From: Pseudomonadota bacterium
GTDB taxonomy: Bacteria; Desulfobacterota; Desulfobulbia; Desulfobulbales; Desulfocapsaceae
Direction: 5' to 3'
DNA: 64,000 nt
NCBI GenBank assembly: GCA_023412495.1
Contig: JAEYNP010000114.1
Coordinates: 62,001-126,000 of the forward strand
Shown here: in pieces, positions 51,256-60,067 of the stretch
Layout: every line of letters starts with the position of its first letter
How positions within the stretch are numbered: the first letter of the stretch is position 1
Program-made: the position numbers and the translations under genes
The notes under the pieces: model-generated
What the model was told of the DNA's origin: nothing
Databases searched by the model: none
The model's input: only the letters and a program-made list of their open reading frames with translations

Positions 51256-53781
51256 ATGCCAATTTCACGAAAACCGCCCCTGACTCTCCTGGGGCTGATG
51301 GCGATGCTACTGTTTATGTCCCTTCCGCCCGGAGCTAGCTCAGATGTCCTCGGCATATACGGTGTGGAGAAGGAATTGCCGGTTTCCCTCCAAGATTCTT
51401 TGGAAGCTGTCTTTATCCCGGCCAAGGAAGAACTCGTTGCGGCGCATGTTCGGACTGGAAGAAGCGTTTTTCTGACCCTCAACGTGTTCGGGGGCAGCTC
51501 GGGCTGGCGGAATTATCCGGATGCGCGACCGGTCCGCGCAGACGGCGAATACCTTGACCCGGCCCTGGGAGGGATCTGCCCGACCCATGAAGGATGGCGC
51601 CGCAATCGGTTGGAACTTCTGAAGTCCTGGCTGGAAAAATACCGGGGGGACTCCGCCGTCGCCGGGATCTGGCTGGATTATATTCGTTATCCCGGACGGT
51701 GGGAGCAGAGGCACCCGGAAATACCGGATACCTGCTACTGTCCCAGGTGTCTTGATACATTTCAGGCGGATTCCGGTATTACTATCGGTTCCGAGGCGAA
51801 AACGGTGGCGGAAAAGGCGGGCTGGATTCGGGCCAACGCCCGGCTGCCCTGGATGGCGTGGAAGAAGGAGCAGGTTGTCTCCTTTGCCGGAGAGGTCAAG
51901 CGGCTGATGGGGCAGGCCGGCGAAGGCCGACTGCTTCTCGGGGCATTTGTCGTGCCCTGGAGAAAGTCCGATTATGAGGGCGCCATATCCTATCATCTGG
52001 CCCAGGATGCACAACTCCTGGCCGCTCATGTCGAGGTCTTCTCGCCCATGGTGTATCACCGGATGGTCGGGCGGCCGGTCTCCTGGATAGGCGAAGTAAC
52101 TGATTATTATGCCGGGATGACGGGACGTGAGGTCTGGCCGATCATCCAGGCCGAGAAGGTTGAGGAAGAGGAGTTCGCCCGGGCTGTGCAGGACGTGTCG
52201 CGTCGATCGGCGCAGGGGATGCTGGTGTACAGGTTGAGCGACATGCAGGAGGAACACTGGCGACAGCTTGGGAAATACCGGGAGCCCCCAAACCTGTTGC
52301 CGAACCCGCGGCTGGAGAAGTTGGCCGGCAAGGCGGGAGAGTCGATTGCGGTACCGGAGTCGGATCGTCCTCTGGATTGGTTCTCCCCGCCTCTCGAAGA
52401 CCTCGAGGACAGCAGATTCCTCTACGAGGATCGGGACGGCGGCAACGCGATCGGACTTGTCGCAGGCTCGGACCGCCGGGCCGTCTGGAGTGCTGAGCTG
52501 CCGGATTGCCGGCCGGGTGCTTCGTATCTTTTCTCCGCCGAATTTTTGCGCCCGGATCGCTTGGATGTCCTTGCGTATCCCGAGATCGAGCTGTGGGGGC
52601 GCAGCTATCGGTTGAATACCCATCGCATGACAGTGAATTTCCAGAAACTCCAGGCAATTGTTCAATGTCCAGAGCAGTATCGCCCGGATGAGCGGCTCTT
52701 CCGGTTCCGCAACGACTACCCCGGCAACACCTTTTGGATGAGGCTGCCGGTGCTCACGGAGATGCCCCCGAGTGCGCAAGGGGCAACAACCGCACCCGAG
52801 CCGGATTTTTTCCCCATAGGAGCGTACGGCGCGAACTCCGGGAATCTGAATGAAATACGAGGGCTCGGCATGAATACCGCGGTGATCGACATGACCGAGG
52901 ACAATATCGATGCCTGTCTCGCCATCGGCCTGCGCTGCACCCTGGCCGTACCGCGCGACCCCGTAAAACTCATAGACGCCCTGGACCGCTTGAAGCCGAA
53001 GCTAACGCGGGGCCGTTTCTCGTTCTATGTGAACGACGAACCGGAAATTCACTCCTTCCCGGCAGCTGAGGCCGAGGATATTCAACAAATCATCAAGCAG
53101 AACTTCCCGGAGGCCGTCACCAATATGGCGATCGTCCGCCCGCAGGGGATCCCTTTTTACGAAAAAGCGGCGGACTTCTTCATGCTGGATCAGTATCCGG
53201 TGCCCAATATGCCGATGACCTGGCTGTCGGACTCTATGGACGAAGCTGCGGGGTATGTCGGCCGCGCCCGCCTGCAGTCGGTCATCCAGGCCTTCGGCGA
53301 CGACAAGCATGCGCCGGGAGGATGGCCTAGGCTGCCGACTTTCGAGGAGATGCGCTGCCTGGCCTTTCTCTCGGTGGTGCACGGCAGCCGAGGGATCTAC
53401 TTTTACACCTTCCCGAGCATCGCAGCGACTTCGCAGGGAAGGGAAGACCTTGCCCGCCTGGTCGGGCAGTTGAACAGCATCAAGCCTTGGCTGGATCACA
53501 ACGAGGGGGAACCGGTCTCTCTGGAAATGACTTCGGAAAATCGTTTCGATCCGCGGGGCAACTCTGCGGTGCACTGTGCCGGAAAGGAGCGGCACAACAC
53601 CCGGATGCTGATCTGCGTCAACACGATCGGCACCTACACCGAAGCGGAAATAGATATCCCGGCCGACAGGCAGAGGTACTGGCGGGACTACTTCAGCGAC
53701 CGTCCATACATGGTCGTCGACGGCAATATCCTGTCACGTTTTGAGCCTTATGAGGTGAAGGTTCTGCTCGAGTCGAAATAG
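51256..53781 (+). CDS. Large exported glycoside-hydrolase-like protein
   Basis: An 841-residue exported protein with signal peptide (LTLLGLMAMLLFMSLPPGAS). The N-terminal half resembles the TIM-barrel of putative glycoside hydrolases: LELLKSWLEKYRGDSAVAG, then IWLDYIRYPGRW near 137-148, with a CYCPRCLDTF cysteine motif soon after. A beta-rich segment lies in the middle. A second barrel-like part follows (ARGRFSFYVNDEPEIHSF-like region at about 590-605, YGANSGNLNEI before it) with VHGSRGIYFYTFPS near 709, as in beta-galactosidase-type domains. The substrate is unknown. It might act on surface or environmental polysaccharide. Confidence 0.7.
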   Translation: MPISRKPPLTLLGLMAMLLFMSLPPGASSDVLGIYGVEKELPVSLQDSLEAVFIPAKEELVAAHVRTGRSVFLTLNVFGGSSGWRNYPDARPVRADGEYLDPALGGICPTHEGWRRNRLELLKSWLEKYRGDSAVAGIWLDYIRYPGRWEQRHPEIPDTCYCPRCLDTFQADSGITIGSEAKTVAEKAGWIRANARLPWMAWKKEQVVSFAGEVKRLMGQAGEGRLLLGAFVVPWRKSDYEGAISYHLAQDAQLLAAHVEVFSPMVYHRMVGRPVSWIGEVTDYYAGMTGREVWPIIQAEKVEEEEFARAVQDVSRRSAQGMLVYRLSDMQEEHWRQLGKYREPPNLLPNPRLEKLAGKAGESIAVPESDRPLDWFSPPLEDLEDSRFLYEDRDGGNAIGLVAGSDRRAVWSAELPDCRPGASYLFSAEFLRPDRLDVLAYPEIELWGRSYRLNTHRMTVNFQKLQAIVQCPEQYRPDERLFRFRNDYPGNTFWMRLPVLTEMPPSAQGATTAPEPDFFPIGAYGANSGNLNEIRGLGMNTAVIDMTEDNIDACLAIGLRCTLAVPRDPVKLIDALDRLKPKLTRGRFSFYVNDEPEIHSFPAAEAEDIQQIIKQNFPEAVTNMAIVRPQGIPFYEKAADFFMLDQYPVPNMPMTWLSDSMDEAAGYVGRARLQSVIQAFGDDKHAPGGWPRLPTFEEMRCLAFLSVVHGSRGIYFYTFPSIAATSQGREDLARLVGQLNSIKPWLDHNEGEPVSLEMTSENRFDPRGNSAVHCAGKERHNTRMLICVNTIGTYTEAEIDIPADRQRYWRDYFSDRPYMVVDGNILSRFEPYEVKVLLESK

Positions 53782-53800
53782 ATGGGGTGGTGCCTCAAAT

Positions 53801-54913
53801 TCAGAGCGTTCCCAGGATGACTTTGCACGTGTTTTTTGTGCCGTTCCGAGTGTATTCGAGGGTGATCTCCGATTTCGGCGCGGAGAGCGCGATTCTGTTG
53901 CGGAGATCGGAGGAGCCGGTGATCGACTCCTGGTTTATGGCCAGGATCAGATCGCCGGGCTGCAGTCCGGCCTGGCCGGCCGGTGAACCCTTGGTCACCT
54001 CGACGACCCTTGCCGCCCGGGTTGCCGGAGGAAGCCCTTGTTCCGTCAGTTGGGCGGCTTCAGGGTCCTTTAGGGCGACACCGAGCCAGGCGCGGCTCAC
54101 CTGGCCTTCCTTGAGGAGATGTTCCGAGATCGTACGGGCCATGTTGATCGGAATGGCAAAGCCTATCCCCATATAGCCGCCCGTCTGGGTCAGGAAGGCG
54201 GTATTGATGCCGATCACTTGTCCCTCGATATCGAGCAAGGGGCCGCCGGAGTTGCCCGGGTTGATCGCCGCATCGGTTTGGATGAAATCTTCGTAATCGC
54301 TGATCCCCAGATTGCTGCGCCCGGTCGCGCTGACAATGCCCGCAGTCACCGTCTGGATGAACTCATACGGGGAACCGATGGCCAGCACCCAATGGCCGCT
54401 CTTGAGCTGCTCGGAGTCGCCCAGGGGAAGGGTCGGGAGATTCTTCTCGTCGATCTTCAGCAGGCCGATGTCGGTCTTGCGGTCTTCGCCGATGATTTTA
54501 GCCCGGACTTTTCTTCTGTCGGTCAGGGTGACCAGAATTTCCACAGCATCCCTGATAACGTGGCTGTTGGTCAGGATATAGCCGTCGGCGTTGAAGATGA
54601 AGCCCGAGCCGAAGCCGTAGCCGGTGTTGTCGGAGAACAAGGATTTGCCGTTTTCCCGGTAAAACTTGTCGCCGAGAAATTCCTTGAGGATCTTATCATT
54701 GGCCGATCCATCGGTAACGGACTCCGGGGGCGGCTGGTCCTTCTTTTCTTTCTTTACCTGGATGTAGACGACGGCAGGTTTTGCCTTCTCGATGATCATT
54801 GAGAAGCTTTCCCCTGTCTGCTTCATTTCCCGGAGGTCCAGCGCCGACACCCCGAGCGGGAAGAGCAAGGCGAGGCAGCAGGCGAGAACGAGGCGACTGA
54901 AGAATACTTTCAT
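53801..54913 (-). CDS. HtrA/DegP-family serine protease
   Basis: A 370-residue periplasmic S1C protease. Starting at MKVFFSRLVLACCLALLFP (ATG at 54913) gives a signal peptide. The triad is His in ILTNSHVIRD (about 117), Asp in RKTDIGLLKI (about 146) and Ser in NPGNSGGPLLD (about 219). A single PDZ domain follows (AWLGVALKDPEAAQ to QPGDLILAINQESI). It has one PDZ, as in DegS, but no obvious membrane anchor beyond the signal. It begins five bases after the LysR stop codon, so the two form an operon. It converges on the glycoside-hydrolase-like gene, 19 bases away. Confidence 0.93.
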   Translation of the reverse strand: MKVFFSRLVLACCLALLFPLGVSALDLREMKQTGESFSMIIEKAKPAVVYIQVKKEKKDQPPPESVTDGSANDKILKEFLGDKFYRENGKSLFSDNTGYGFGSGFIFNADGYILTNSHVIRDAVEILVTLTDRRKVRAKIIGEDRKTDIGLLKIDEKNLPTLPLGDSEQLKSGHWVLAIGSPYEFIQTVTAGIVSATGRSNLGISDYEDFIQTDAAINPGNSGGPLLDIEGQVIGINTAFLTQTGGYMGIGFAIPINMARTISEHLLKEGQVSRAWLGVALKDPEAAQLTEQGLPPATRAARVVEVTKGSPAGQAGLQPGDLILAINQESITGSSDLRNRIALSAPKSEITLEYTRNGTKNTCKVILGTL

Positions 54914-54918
54914 GAGCT

Positions 54919-55800
54919 TCACTTTCCCAGCAACCGGTCGAGAAAAACCCGGTAATGGTGCGGCATTGTCCGCTTCGGCGAGGTGACGACAAAAAAGGAT
55001 CTGGTCATGGACCAGCCGGTTACTTCGATTTCCCGAACAGTGCCGGACTCCAGCTCGTCGCGCACCGCATGCCTGGAAATCACAGAAACCCCCAGGTCGG
55101 CCTTGACTGCCTCCTTGACTGCTGCACTGGACCCCAGGGTGGCGCAAATATTGAATTGATCGAGGGCATAGCGTTGTCTGGCGAGCAGCATTTCCAGGCT
55201 CTTCCGGGTGCCGGAGCCCCTCTCCCGGACAATGAAGGGAAGCCGGCAAAGTTCCTCCATGGTGATCCTCGAGGGCGTCGGATTGGCTGCGGCGGCGGCG
55301 AGGATGAGCTGGTCCTCGGCGAAGGGCTGGTAGTTCAGCTTCACCCCTGGCAGCTTGGCCCCGACGATGCCGAGCAAAAGCCCGTTGCCGGCCACCTCCT
55401 CGACGATTCGTGCCGAATCGTTGATCCTGATTTCAAAGGAGATGCCAGGGAACTCGTTTTTGAAAGAGGCCGCAATCTTCGGCAGGAGGTAGGCCCCGGG
55501 GATGGTGCTCGCGCCGATGATCAGCTCGCCCGAGACGGCGCCGCCGGTGGCGGTGATATCCTCCTCCAGGCGACGCAGTTCGTCGAGGATGGCCAGGGCA
55601 CGGGGAAAGAGCAGGTCCGCTTCGGCCGTCGGCAGGATTTTGCGGCCGAGACGGTCGAAGAGCCGGCAGTTGAGCCGGGCCTCCAGGTTCTGTATGTGTT
55701 CGCTGACCGTGGGTTGGCTGGTGTAGAGCTGCTCCGCCGCCTTGGTAAAGCTTCTGGTCCGATAGACGGCAACAAAGATTTGCAGGTGACGCGTTTCGAT
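54919..55800 (-). CDS. LysR-family regulator with apparent ATC start
   Basis: A 293-codon LysR-type regulator. The N-terminal winged helix (ETRHLQIFVAVYRTRSFTKA, then EQLYTSQPTVSEHIQNLEAR) and the effector domain (SGELIIGASTIPGAYLLPKI onward) are intact in one frame. Between the upstream in-frame TGA and this sequence there is no ATG, GTG or TTG. The family normally begins M-E-T-R-H-L, and the codon at that Met position is ATC (complement of 55798-55800). GGAGGA lies seven bases upstream of it. It may control htrA, cotranscribed downstream, and the adjacent cys/met genes. A base error at the start codon is the main alternative. Confidence 0.85.
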   Translation of the reverse strand: METRHLQIFVAVYRTRSFTKAAEQLYTSQPTVSEHIQNLEARLNCRLFDRLGRKILPTAEADLLFPRALAILDELRRLEEDITATGGAVSGELIIGASTIPGAYLLPKIAASFKNEFPGISFEIRINDSARIVEEVAGNGLLLGIVGAKLPGVKLNYQPFAEDQLILAAAAANPTPSRITMEELCRLPFIVRERGSGTRKSLEMLLARQRYALDQFNICATLGSSAAVKEAVKADLGVSVISRHAVRDELESGTVREIEVTGWSMTRSFFVVTSPKRTMPHHYRVFLDRLLGK

Positions 55801-55814
55801 GACGAATTCCTCCG
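55798..55814 (-). promoter_or_regulatory. Ribosome-binding site placing the LysR start at ATC
   Basis: On the minus strand GGAGGA is followed by a seven-base spacer and then ATC, the codon that aligns with the usual initiator Met. An in-frame stop (TGA) lies eight codons upstream, so no conventional start exists for the intact DNA-binding domain. Confidence 0.6.
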
Positions 55815-55833
55815 GCTCGGATCAAATTTTTAC

Positions 55834-55949
55834 TAATGCGGGCTGACGCCCGCAACCCAAGGGTTGTGATCCCCTCCCACAGCAGAGGGTATAAGTACCT
55901 TCACGAATTTCGTTCTTAAAAAGCAAGAAACGGATTTCTAAGGTACTAA
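55834..55949. repeat. Hairpin repeat element, copy B
   Basis: This element is nearly the same as that at 38063-38179: the GCGGGCTGACGCCCGC hairpin, AAGGGTTGTGATCCCCTCC, and terminal arms AGTACCTTCACGAATTTCGT / CGGATTTCTAAGGTACT. It lies between cysK and lysR, starting only 34 bases from the LysR start codon, so it falls within the likely leader of that gene. Confidence 0.75.
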
Positions 55950-56046
55950 AAGAAGAGTAATAAGCGGCTGAAGTATAGTGGGACCGCGGATCATTTGCCA
56001 GCGAAAATCATGGAAATACTCGTCGAAAAGGCGTCGACATCCGAAC

Positions 56047-56964
56047 CTACTCGCGCAGCAGCGGGGTGCTGAGGTACCTCTCGCCGCTGTCCGGCAGGAC
56101 CACCACTATAGTCTTGCCTTTATTTTCCGGCCGGACCGCCACCTGCATCGCCGCATAGGCCGCTGCGCCGCAGGAGATGCCGGCGAGGATGCCTTCCTCC
56201 GAGGCCAGGAGCCGGGCGGTTTCAAAGGCGTCGTCGTTGCTGACGGTCACGATCTCGTCGATGATCTCCCGGTTGAGGATGGCCGGAACGAAACCCGCGC
56301 CGATCCCCTGGATCTTGTGAGGGCCCGGCTTGCCGCCGGAGAGCACCGGAGAATCCTGGGGCTCCACCGCGATCGAGATCATCGACGGGTTCCTCTTCTT
56401 CAACACCTCGGAGACGCCTGTGATGGTACCCCCCGTGCCGACCCCGGCGACGAAGATGTCGATCTTGCCGTCGGTGTCCCGCCAGATCTCCTCGGCGGTG
56501 GTTCGGCGATGGATCTCCGGATTGGCGGGGTTGCCGAACTGGTCGGGGATGAAGCCGTTCGGCGTCTCGGCGAGAAGCTGCTGGGCACGGGCGATCGCCC
56601 CCTTCATCCCTTCCGCGGCCGGCGTCAGGACCAGTTCCGCCCCCAGGTGCTTGAGGAGCTTGCGCCGCTCGATGCTCATGGTCTCCGGCATGGTGAGGAT
56701 CAGCTTGAGCTTCTTATGGGCGCAGACGAAGGCGAGGCCGATGCCGGTGTTGCCGCTGGTCGGTTCGATCACCGTGCTCTCTTTCGTGATCCGCCCGTCG
56801 CGCTCGGCGGCCTCGATCATCGCCACGGCGATGCGGCACTTGACGCTGCCGGCCGGATTGCGTGACTCCTGCTTGCCGAGCAGAGTGGCCCCGGCCCTTG
56901 CCGAAAATTGACCCAGCTTGAGGAGCGGGGTGTTGCCGATGGTTTCGAGTATTGTGCTAGCCAT
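56047..56964 (-). CDS. cysK: Cysteine synthase A
   Basis: O-acetylserine sulfhydrylase of 305 residues, a PLP enzyme that makes cysteine from O-acetylserine and sulfide. The PLP Lys42 is in [11 protein letters not shown], the substrate loop is [10 protein letters not shown] and the phosphate loop is [11 protein letters not shown]. The length and motifs are those of CysK rather than cystathionine beta-synthase. It follows cysE by 17 bases, so acetylation of serine and sulfide incorporation are cotranscribed. Confidence 0.96.
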   Translation of the reverse strand: MASTILETIGNTPLLKLGQFSARAGATLLGKQESRNPAGSVKCRIAVAMIEAAERDGRITKESTVIEPTSGNTGIGLAFVCAHKKLKLILTMPETMSIERRKLLKHLGAELVLTPAAEGMKGAIARAQQLLAETPNGFIPDQFGNPANPEIHRRTTAEEIWRDTDGKIDIFVAGVGTGGTITGVSEVLKKRNPSMISIAVEPQDSPVLSGGKPGPHKIQGIGAGFVPAILNREIIDEIVTVSNDDAFETARLLASEEGILAGISCGAAAYAAMQVAVRPENKGKTIVVVLPDSGERYLSTPLLRE

Positions 56965-56981
56965 ATGTAAGCCTCATGGGT

Positions 56982-57956
56982 CTAAAGGGAATTTGAGTAG
57001 ATCAGCTCCGGCCGTTTCAGCAAGACCTTGGTGCCGGCCGGGACGCTCGCGGTCAGCCAGATATTGCCGCCGATGATCGAGCCTTCGCCGATGACGGTCT
57101 CGCCGCCGAGGATGGTGGTGTTGGAGTAGATGATGACGTTGTCCTCGATCGTCGGGTGCCGTTTCTTGTTGCGCATGGACTCGCCGGCATCACGGGGCAG
57201 CGACAGGGCCCCCAGGGTGACCCCCTGATAGATCCGCACATTCTTGCCGATGACTGTGGTCTCGCCGATGACCACCCCTGTGCCGTGGTCGATGAAGAAG
57301 CCCGGGCCGATGGTCGCCCCCGGATGGATGTCGATGCCGGTCTTGGAGTGGGCATACTCAGTCATGATCCGCGGGATGATCGGCACCTTGAGGCGATAGA
57401 GCTCGTGGGCGAGGCGGTAGACCAGGGTGGCGAAGAGCCCGGGATAGCAGAAGATGACCTCGTCCGGGCTCTTGGTCGCCGGGTCGCCTTCCAGGGCCGC
57501 GCGGATGTCGGTGGCGAGTATGGCCGCCACCCGCGGCATACACTCGATGAAAGCGAGCGCCATGCCGTGGCTCTTGGCTTCGCAGCTGGTGCATGGCAGG
57601 TTGTTGCGCCGGCAGTCGTGGCGGATGGCCATGGTGATCTGCTCGCTGACCTTGTCGTAGAGATCGGTGGTCTGCTCGCCGATGTAGTATTCGAGGTTCG
57701 AGGCGTGCAGCTTCGACTTGGTGAAATAGCCGGGGAAGAGGATGCAGCGGGCCTTCTCGACAATCTCGATGATCTCCCTCTGGGAGGGGATGGAGACCGG
57801 GCTTACATGCTCGAAGCACTCCTTGGTGGCCCAGGAGGAGAGCAGCTCCTTGACGATGCCCGGCACCTTGAAGTGCTGGCAGCAGTCGGTGACCTGGATA
57901 TGATCGCAGATGGCGGCAATGGAACGGGTGTCGATGCAGGCTTTTTTTTCTGACAT
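56982..57956 (-). CDS. cysE: Serine O-acetyltransferase, EpsC type
   Basis: A 324-residue enzyme that acetylates serine with acetyl-CoA. The C-terminal left-handed beta-helix is clear: [40 protein letters not shown] and NNTTILGG-like hexapeptides. The catalytic Asp-His pair is in the FFIDHGTG segment. An N-terminal helical region of about 170 residues is longer than in E. coli CysE and matches the EpsC-type group. It pairs with cysK downstream. Confidence 0.94.
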   Translation of the reverse strand: MSEKKACIDTRSIAAICDHIQVTDCCQHFKVPGIVKELLSSWATKECFEHVSPVSIPSQREIIEIVEKARCILFPGYFTKSKLHASNLEYYIGEQTTDLYDKVSEQITMAIRHDCRRNNLPCTSCEAKSHGMALAFIECMPRVAAILATDIRAALEGDPATKSPDEVIFCYPGLFATLVYRLAHELYRLKVPIIPRIMTEYAHSKTGIDIHPGATIGPGFFIDHGTGVVIGETTVIGKNVRIYQGVTLGALSLPRDAGESMRNKKRHPTIEDNVIIYSNTTILGGETVIGEGSIIGGNIWLTASVPAGTKVLLKRPELIYSNSL

Positions 57957-57989
57957 GTTAAGGTACCTGGGTGATTTATAAGTAATACA

Positions 57990-58649
57990 TTAATTGCGAT
58001 TCTTGCCGTTTCTGTTCTTCTCGATGATATAGATGCCGTAGGTGGCGCGCAAATCTTTCAAATACCGTACGACTTTGCCTTCGCTGCTCTCGGGGTTGGT
58101 GGTCACCGCGATCTCCTGGAGGATGTTGTAGCCCACGTCCCTGGCAAATTTCCGGAAATCCTGCAGGGTGATGACCCTGATGTTGGGGGTGTCGTACCAG
58201 GAATAGGGCAGCTGATCGTTTTTCGGTGCGACACCCCGCCAGAGGAGCTGCAGCCGGATCGAATAATGGCTGAAGTTCGGGAAGCTGACGATCACCCTGC
58301 GGCCGATCCGGGCAAGGGAATAGAGCAGCCTGGCGGGTTCGAGGACCTGCTGCAGGGTCTGGCTCAAGATCACGTAATCGAAGCTGCAGTCGGGGTAGTC
58401 GTCAACCTCCTCGTTCAAGTCGCCCTGAAGGACCGTCAATCCCCGGCCGATGCAGGAAGCGGCCTTCTTCTTGTCCAGCTCGATGCCGGTGCCGGCGACC
58501 TTCTTGTTGGCGGCGAGCCAGGCGAGCAGGTCGCCGTTGCCGCAGCCGAGGTCGAGTACCCGGCTGCCCTCCGGGATGGCCCGGGCGATGATCCGCAGGT
58601 CGAAGCGGATGTTTTGTACTCCTCCTCCCCCCGTCTCAGGCCAGACCAT
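57990..58649 (-). CDS. metW: Methionine biosynthesis protein MetW
   Basis: A 219-residue class I methyltransferase-fold protein with the SAM-type motif SRVLDLGCGNGDLLAWLA and the MetW segments FDYVILSQTLQQVLEP and PNFSHYSIRLQLLWRG. MetW is encoded next to metX in many bacteria and is thought to support homoserine acetyltransferase activity. Here its start overlaps the end of metX by 14 bases. Confidence 0.93.
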   Translation of the reverse strand: MVWPETGGGGVQNIRFDLRIIARAIPEGSRVLDLGCGNGDLLAWLAANKKVAGTGIELDKKKAASCIGRGLTVLQGDLNEEVDDYPDCSFDYVILSQTLQQVLEPARLLYSLARIGRRVIVSFPNFSHYSIRLQLLWRGVAPKNDQLPYSWYDTPNIRVITLQDFRKFARDVGYNILQEIAVTTNPESSEGKVVRYLKDLRATYGIYIIEKNRNGKNRN

Positions 58650-59784
58650 CGAAGAACCCCCTGATCAGTGTGGTGAGCCGTTCGTCCGGGATGAGGAAGG
58701 CGTCGTGGCCGCAGTCCGCCTCGATCTCGCAGAAGCTGACATCCTGGCCGGTCCGCTTGAGCGTCTGCACCAGCTCCTTCGACTGGTAGGTCGGGTAGAG
58801 CCAGTCCGAAGTGTAGGAGATCACCAGGTACTTGATCTTCCTGTCGCCGTTGCCGTGGAGCGGGCCGGACTTGCTCATGCGCTCGGAGATGTCGAAGTAG
58901 TCGGCGGCCTTGGTGATGTAGAGCACCGAATTGGCGTCGAAGCGGCCGACGAATTTGGTTCCCTGGTGGCGAAGGTAGCTCTCCACCTGGAAATCGCCGT
59001 CGAAGCCGAAGGAGAAGTTTTCTTTGTTCTGCAGCCGCCGGCCGAACTTGCGGTGCATGGCCTGGTCGGAGAGGTAGGTGACGTGGCCGACCATGCGGGC
59101 CACGGCGAGCCCCATTTCCGGTTTCGCGCCGCCGTAGTAGTTGCCCCGGTTCCAGTTGGGATCGGCCATGATAGACTGGCGGGCAATTTCGTTGAAGGCG
59201 ATGGCCAGCGCGGAGTGGCGCATGGTGGTGGCGATGGGCACGGCCGAGCGTACCGCCTCCGGATATCGGGCGCACCATTCGAGCACCTGCATGCCCCCCA
59301 CCGATCCGCCGATGACGCCGTGGAGCCGGGTAATCCCCAGGGCATCGATCAGCGCCTTCTGGGTCGCGACGATGTCGCCGATGGTCATCATCGGGAAGTC
59401 GAGGCCAAAGGGTCTGCCGGTCGCCGGATTGAGCGAGCAGGGGCCGGTCGAGCCCATGCAGCTGCCGAGGATGTTCGGGCAGATGACGAAATATCTGTCG
59501 GTATCGATGCCACGGCCAGGGCCAACCATGAAGTCCCACCAGCCGGGCTTCTCGCCCATAAGGTCGTTTGAATAGCGTCCGGCCACGTGGGAGTCGCCGG
59601 AGAAGGCGTGGCAGACCATGATGGCGTTGTCCTTCGCCGCATTCAGGTTGCCGAGGGTCTCGTAGGCAATGGTCACCGGCGAAAGCCTGGCCCCGCTCTC
59701 CAGCACCAATTCGGCGGGCGGCTCGGCGAACGTATAGAATTGCTTCTCCACGGTCAGGGCCGGCTCGCGGGTGGCTATATCCAT
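58636..59784 (-). CDS. metX: Homoserine O-acetyltransferase MetX
   Basis: An alpha/beta-hydrolase acyltransferase of 382 residues that activates homoserine for methionine synthesis. The nucleophile Ser is in HGVIGGSVGGMQVLEW (about 161), and the Asp and His are in the C-terminal part (YLVISYTSDWLYPTYQS and DCGHDAFLI). I chose MDIATREPALTVEK at 59784; longer forms run into the REP-like repeat upstream. The ribosome-binding site here is weak. The acyl donor (acetyl versus succinyl) cannot be decided from sequence alone. Confidence 0.93.
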   Translation of the reverse strand: MDIATREPALTVEKQFYTFAEPPAELVLESGARLSPVTIAYETLGNLNAAKDNAIMVCHAFSGDSHVAGRYSNDLMGEKPGWWDFMVGPGRGIDTDRYFVICPNILGSCMGSTGPCSLNPATGRPFGLDFPMMTIGDIVATQKALIDALGITRLHGVIGGSVGGMQVLEWCARYPEAVRSAVPIATTMRHSALAIAFNEIARQSIMADPNWNRGNYYGGAKPEMGLAVARMVGHVTYLSDQAMHRKFGRRLQNKENFSFGFDGDFQVESYLRHQGTKFVGRFDANSVLYITKAADYFDISERMSKSGPLHGNGDRKIKYLVISYTSDWLYPTYQSKELVQTLKRTGQDVSFCEIEADCGHDAFLIPDERLTTLIRGFFDGLA

Positions 59785-59811
59785 GCTTATGCTTTTCAAT
59801 AATCCCGGTTC

Positions 59812-59866
59812 GATCATTCCCACGCTCCAGCGTGGGAATGCAGCCATGGACGCTCCCGCGTCCCGT
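59812..59866 (+). repeat. REP-like palindromic element, copy 2
   Basis: The hairpin TTCCCACGCT / AGCGTGGGAA (CC loop) is followed by GGACGC / GCGTCC, as in the copy at 16068-16132. It lies just upstream of metX and in opposite orientation to copy 3, so the two together form a large inverted pair. Confidence 0.75.
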
Positions 59867-59954
59867 TTTCGTTCATAGCCACGAATCAATCCCAAGCAGC
59901 CGTCCTAGATAATTCCGGGCGCTGGAAATAGTTGCCTTCCGGCCATGCGCTTTC

Positions 59955-60018
59955 TCCGTCAACTCGGGACGCAGGAGCGTCCCAGGCTGGTTCCCACGCT
60001 GGAGCGTGGGAACGATCG
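59955..60018 (-). repeat. REP-like palindromic element, copy 3
   Basis: Read on the minus strand this copy begins CGATCGTTCCCACGCT and ends GAGTTGACGGA, matching copy 1 nearly base for base across both hairpins. With copy 2 it forms a head-to-head pair spaced by about 90 bases between metY and metX, like the paired units called BIMEs in enterobacteria. Confidence 0.78.
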
Positions 60019-60067
60019 ATGTCCGGTCATTTTGGAAGTTTTTTTCATTACAATTCATTCCCCCACT

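Noticed and set aside
54919..55836. The LysR gene as a frameshifted pseudogene
   Set aside because: The DNA-binding and effector domains read through in one frame without stops; only the start codon is abnormal.
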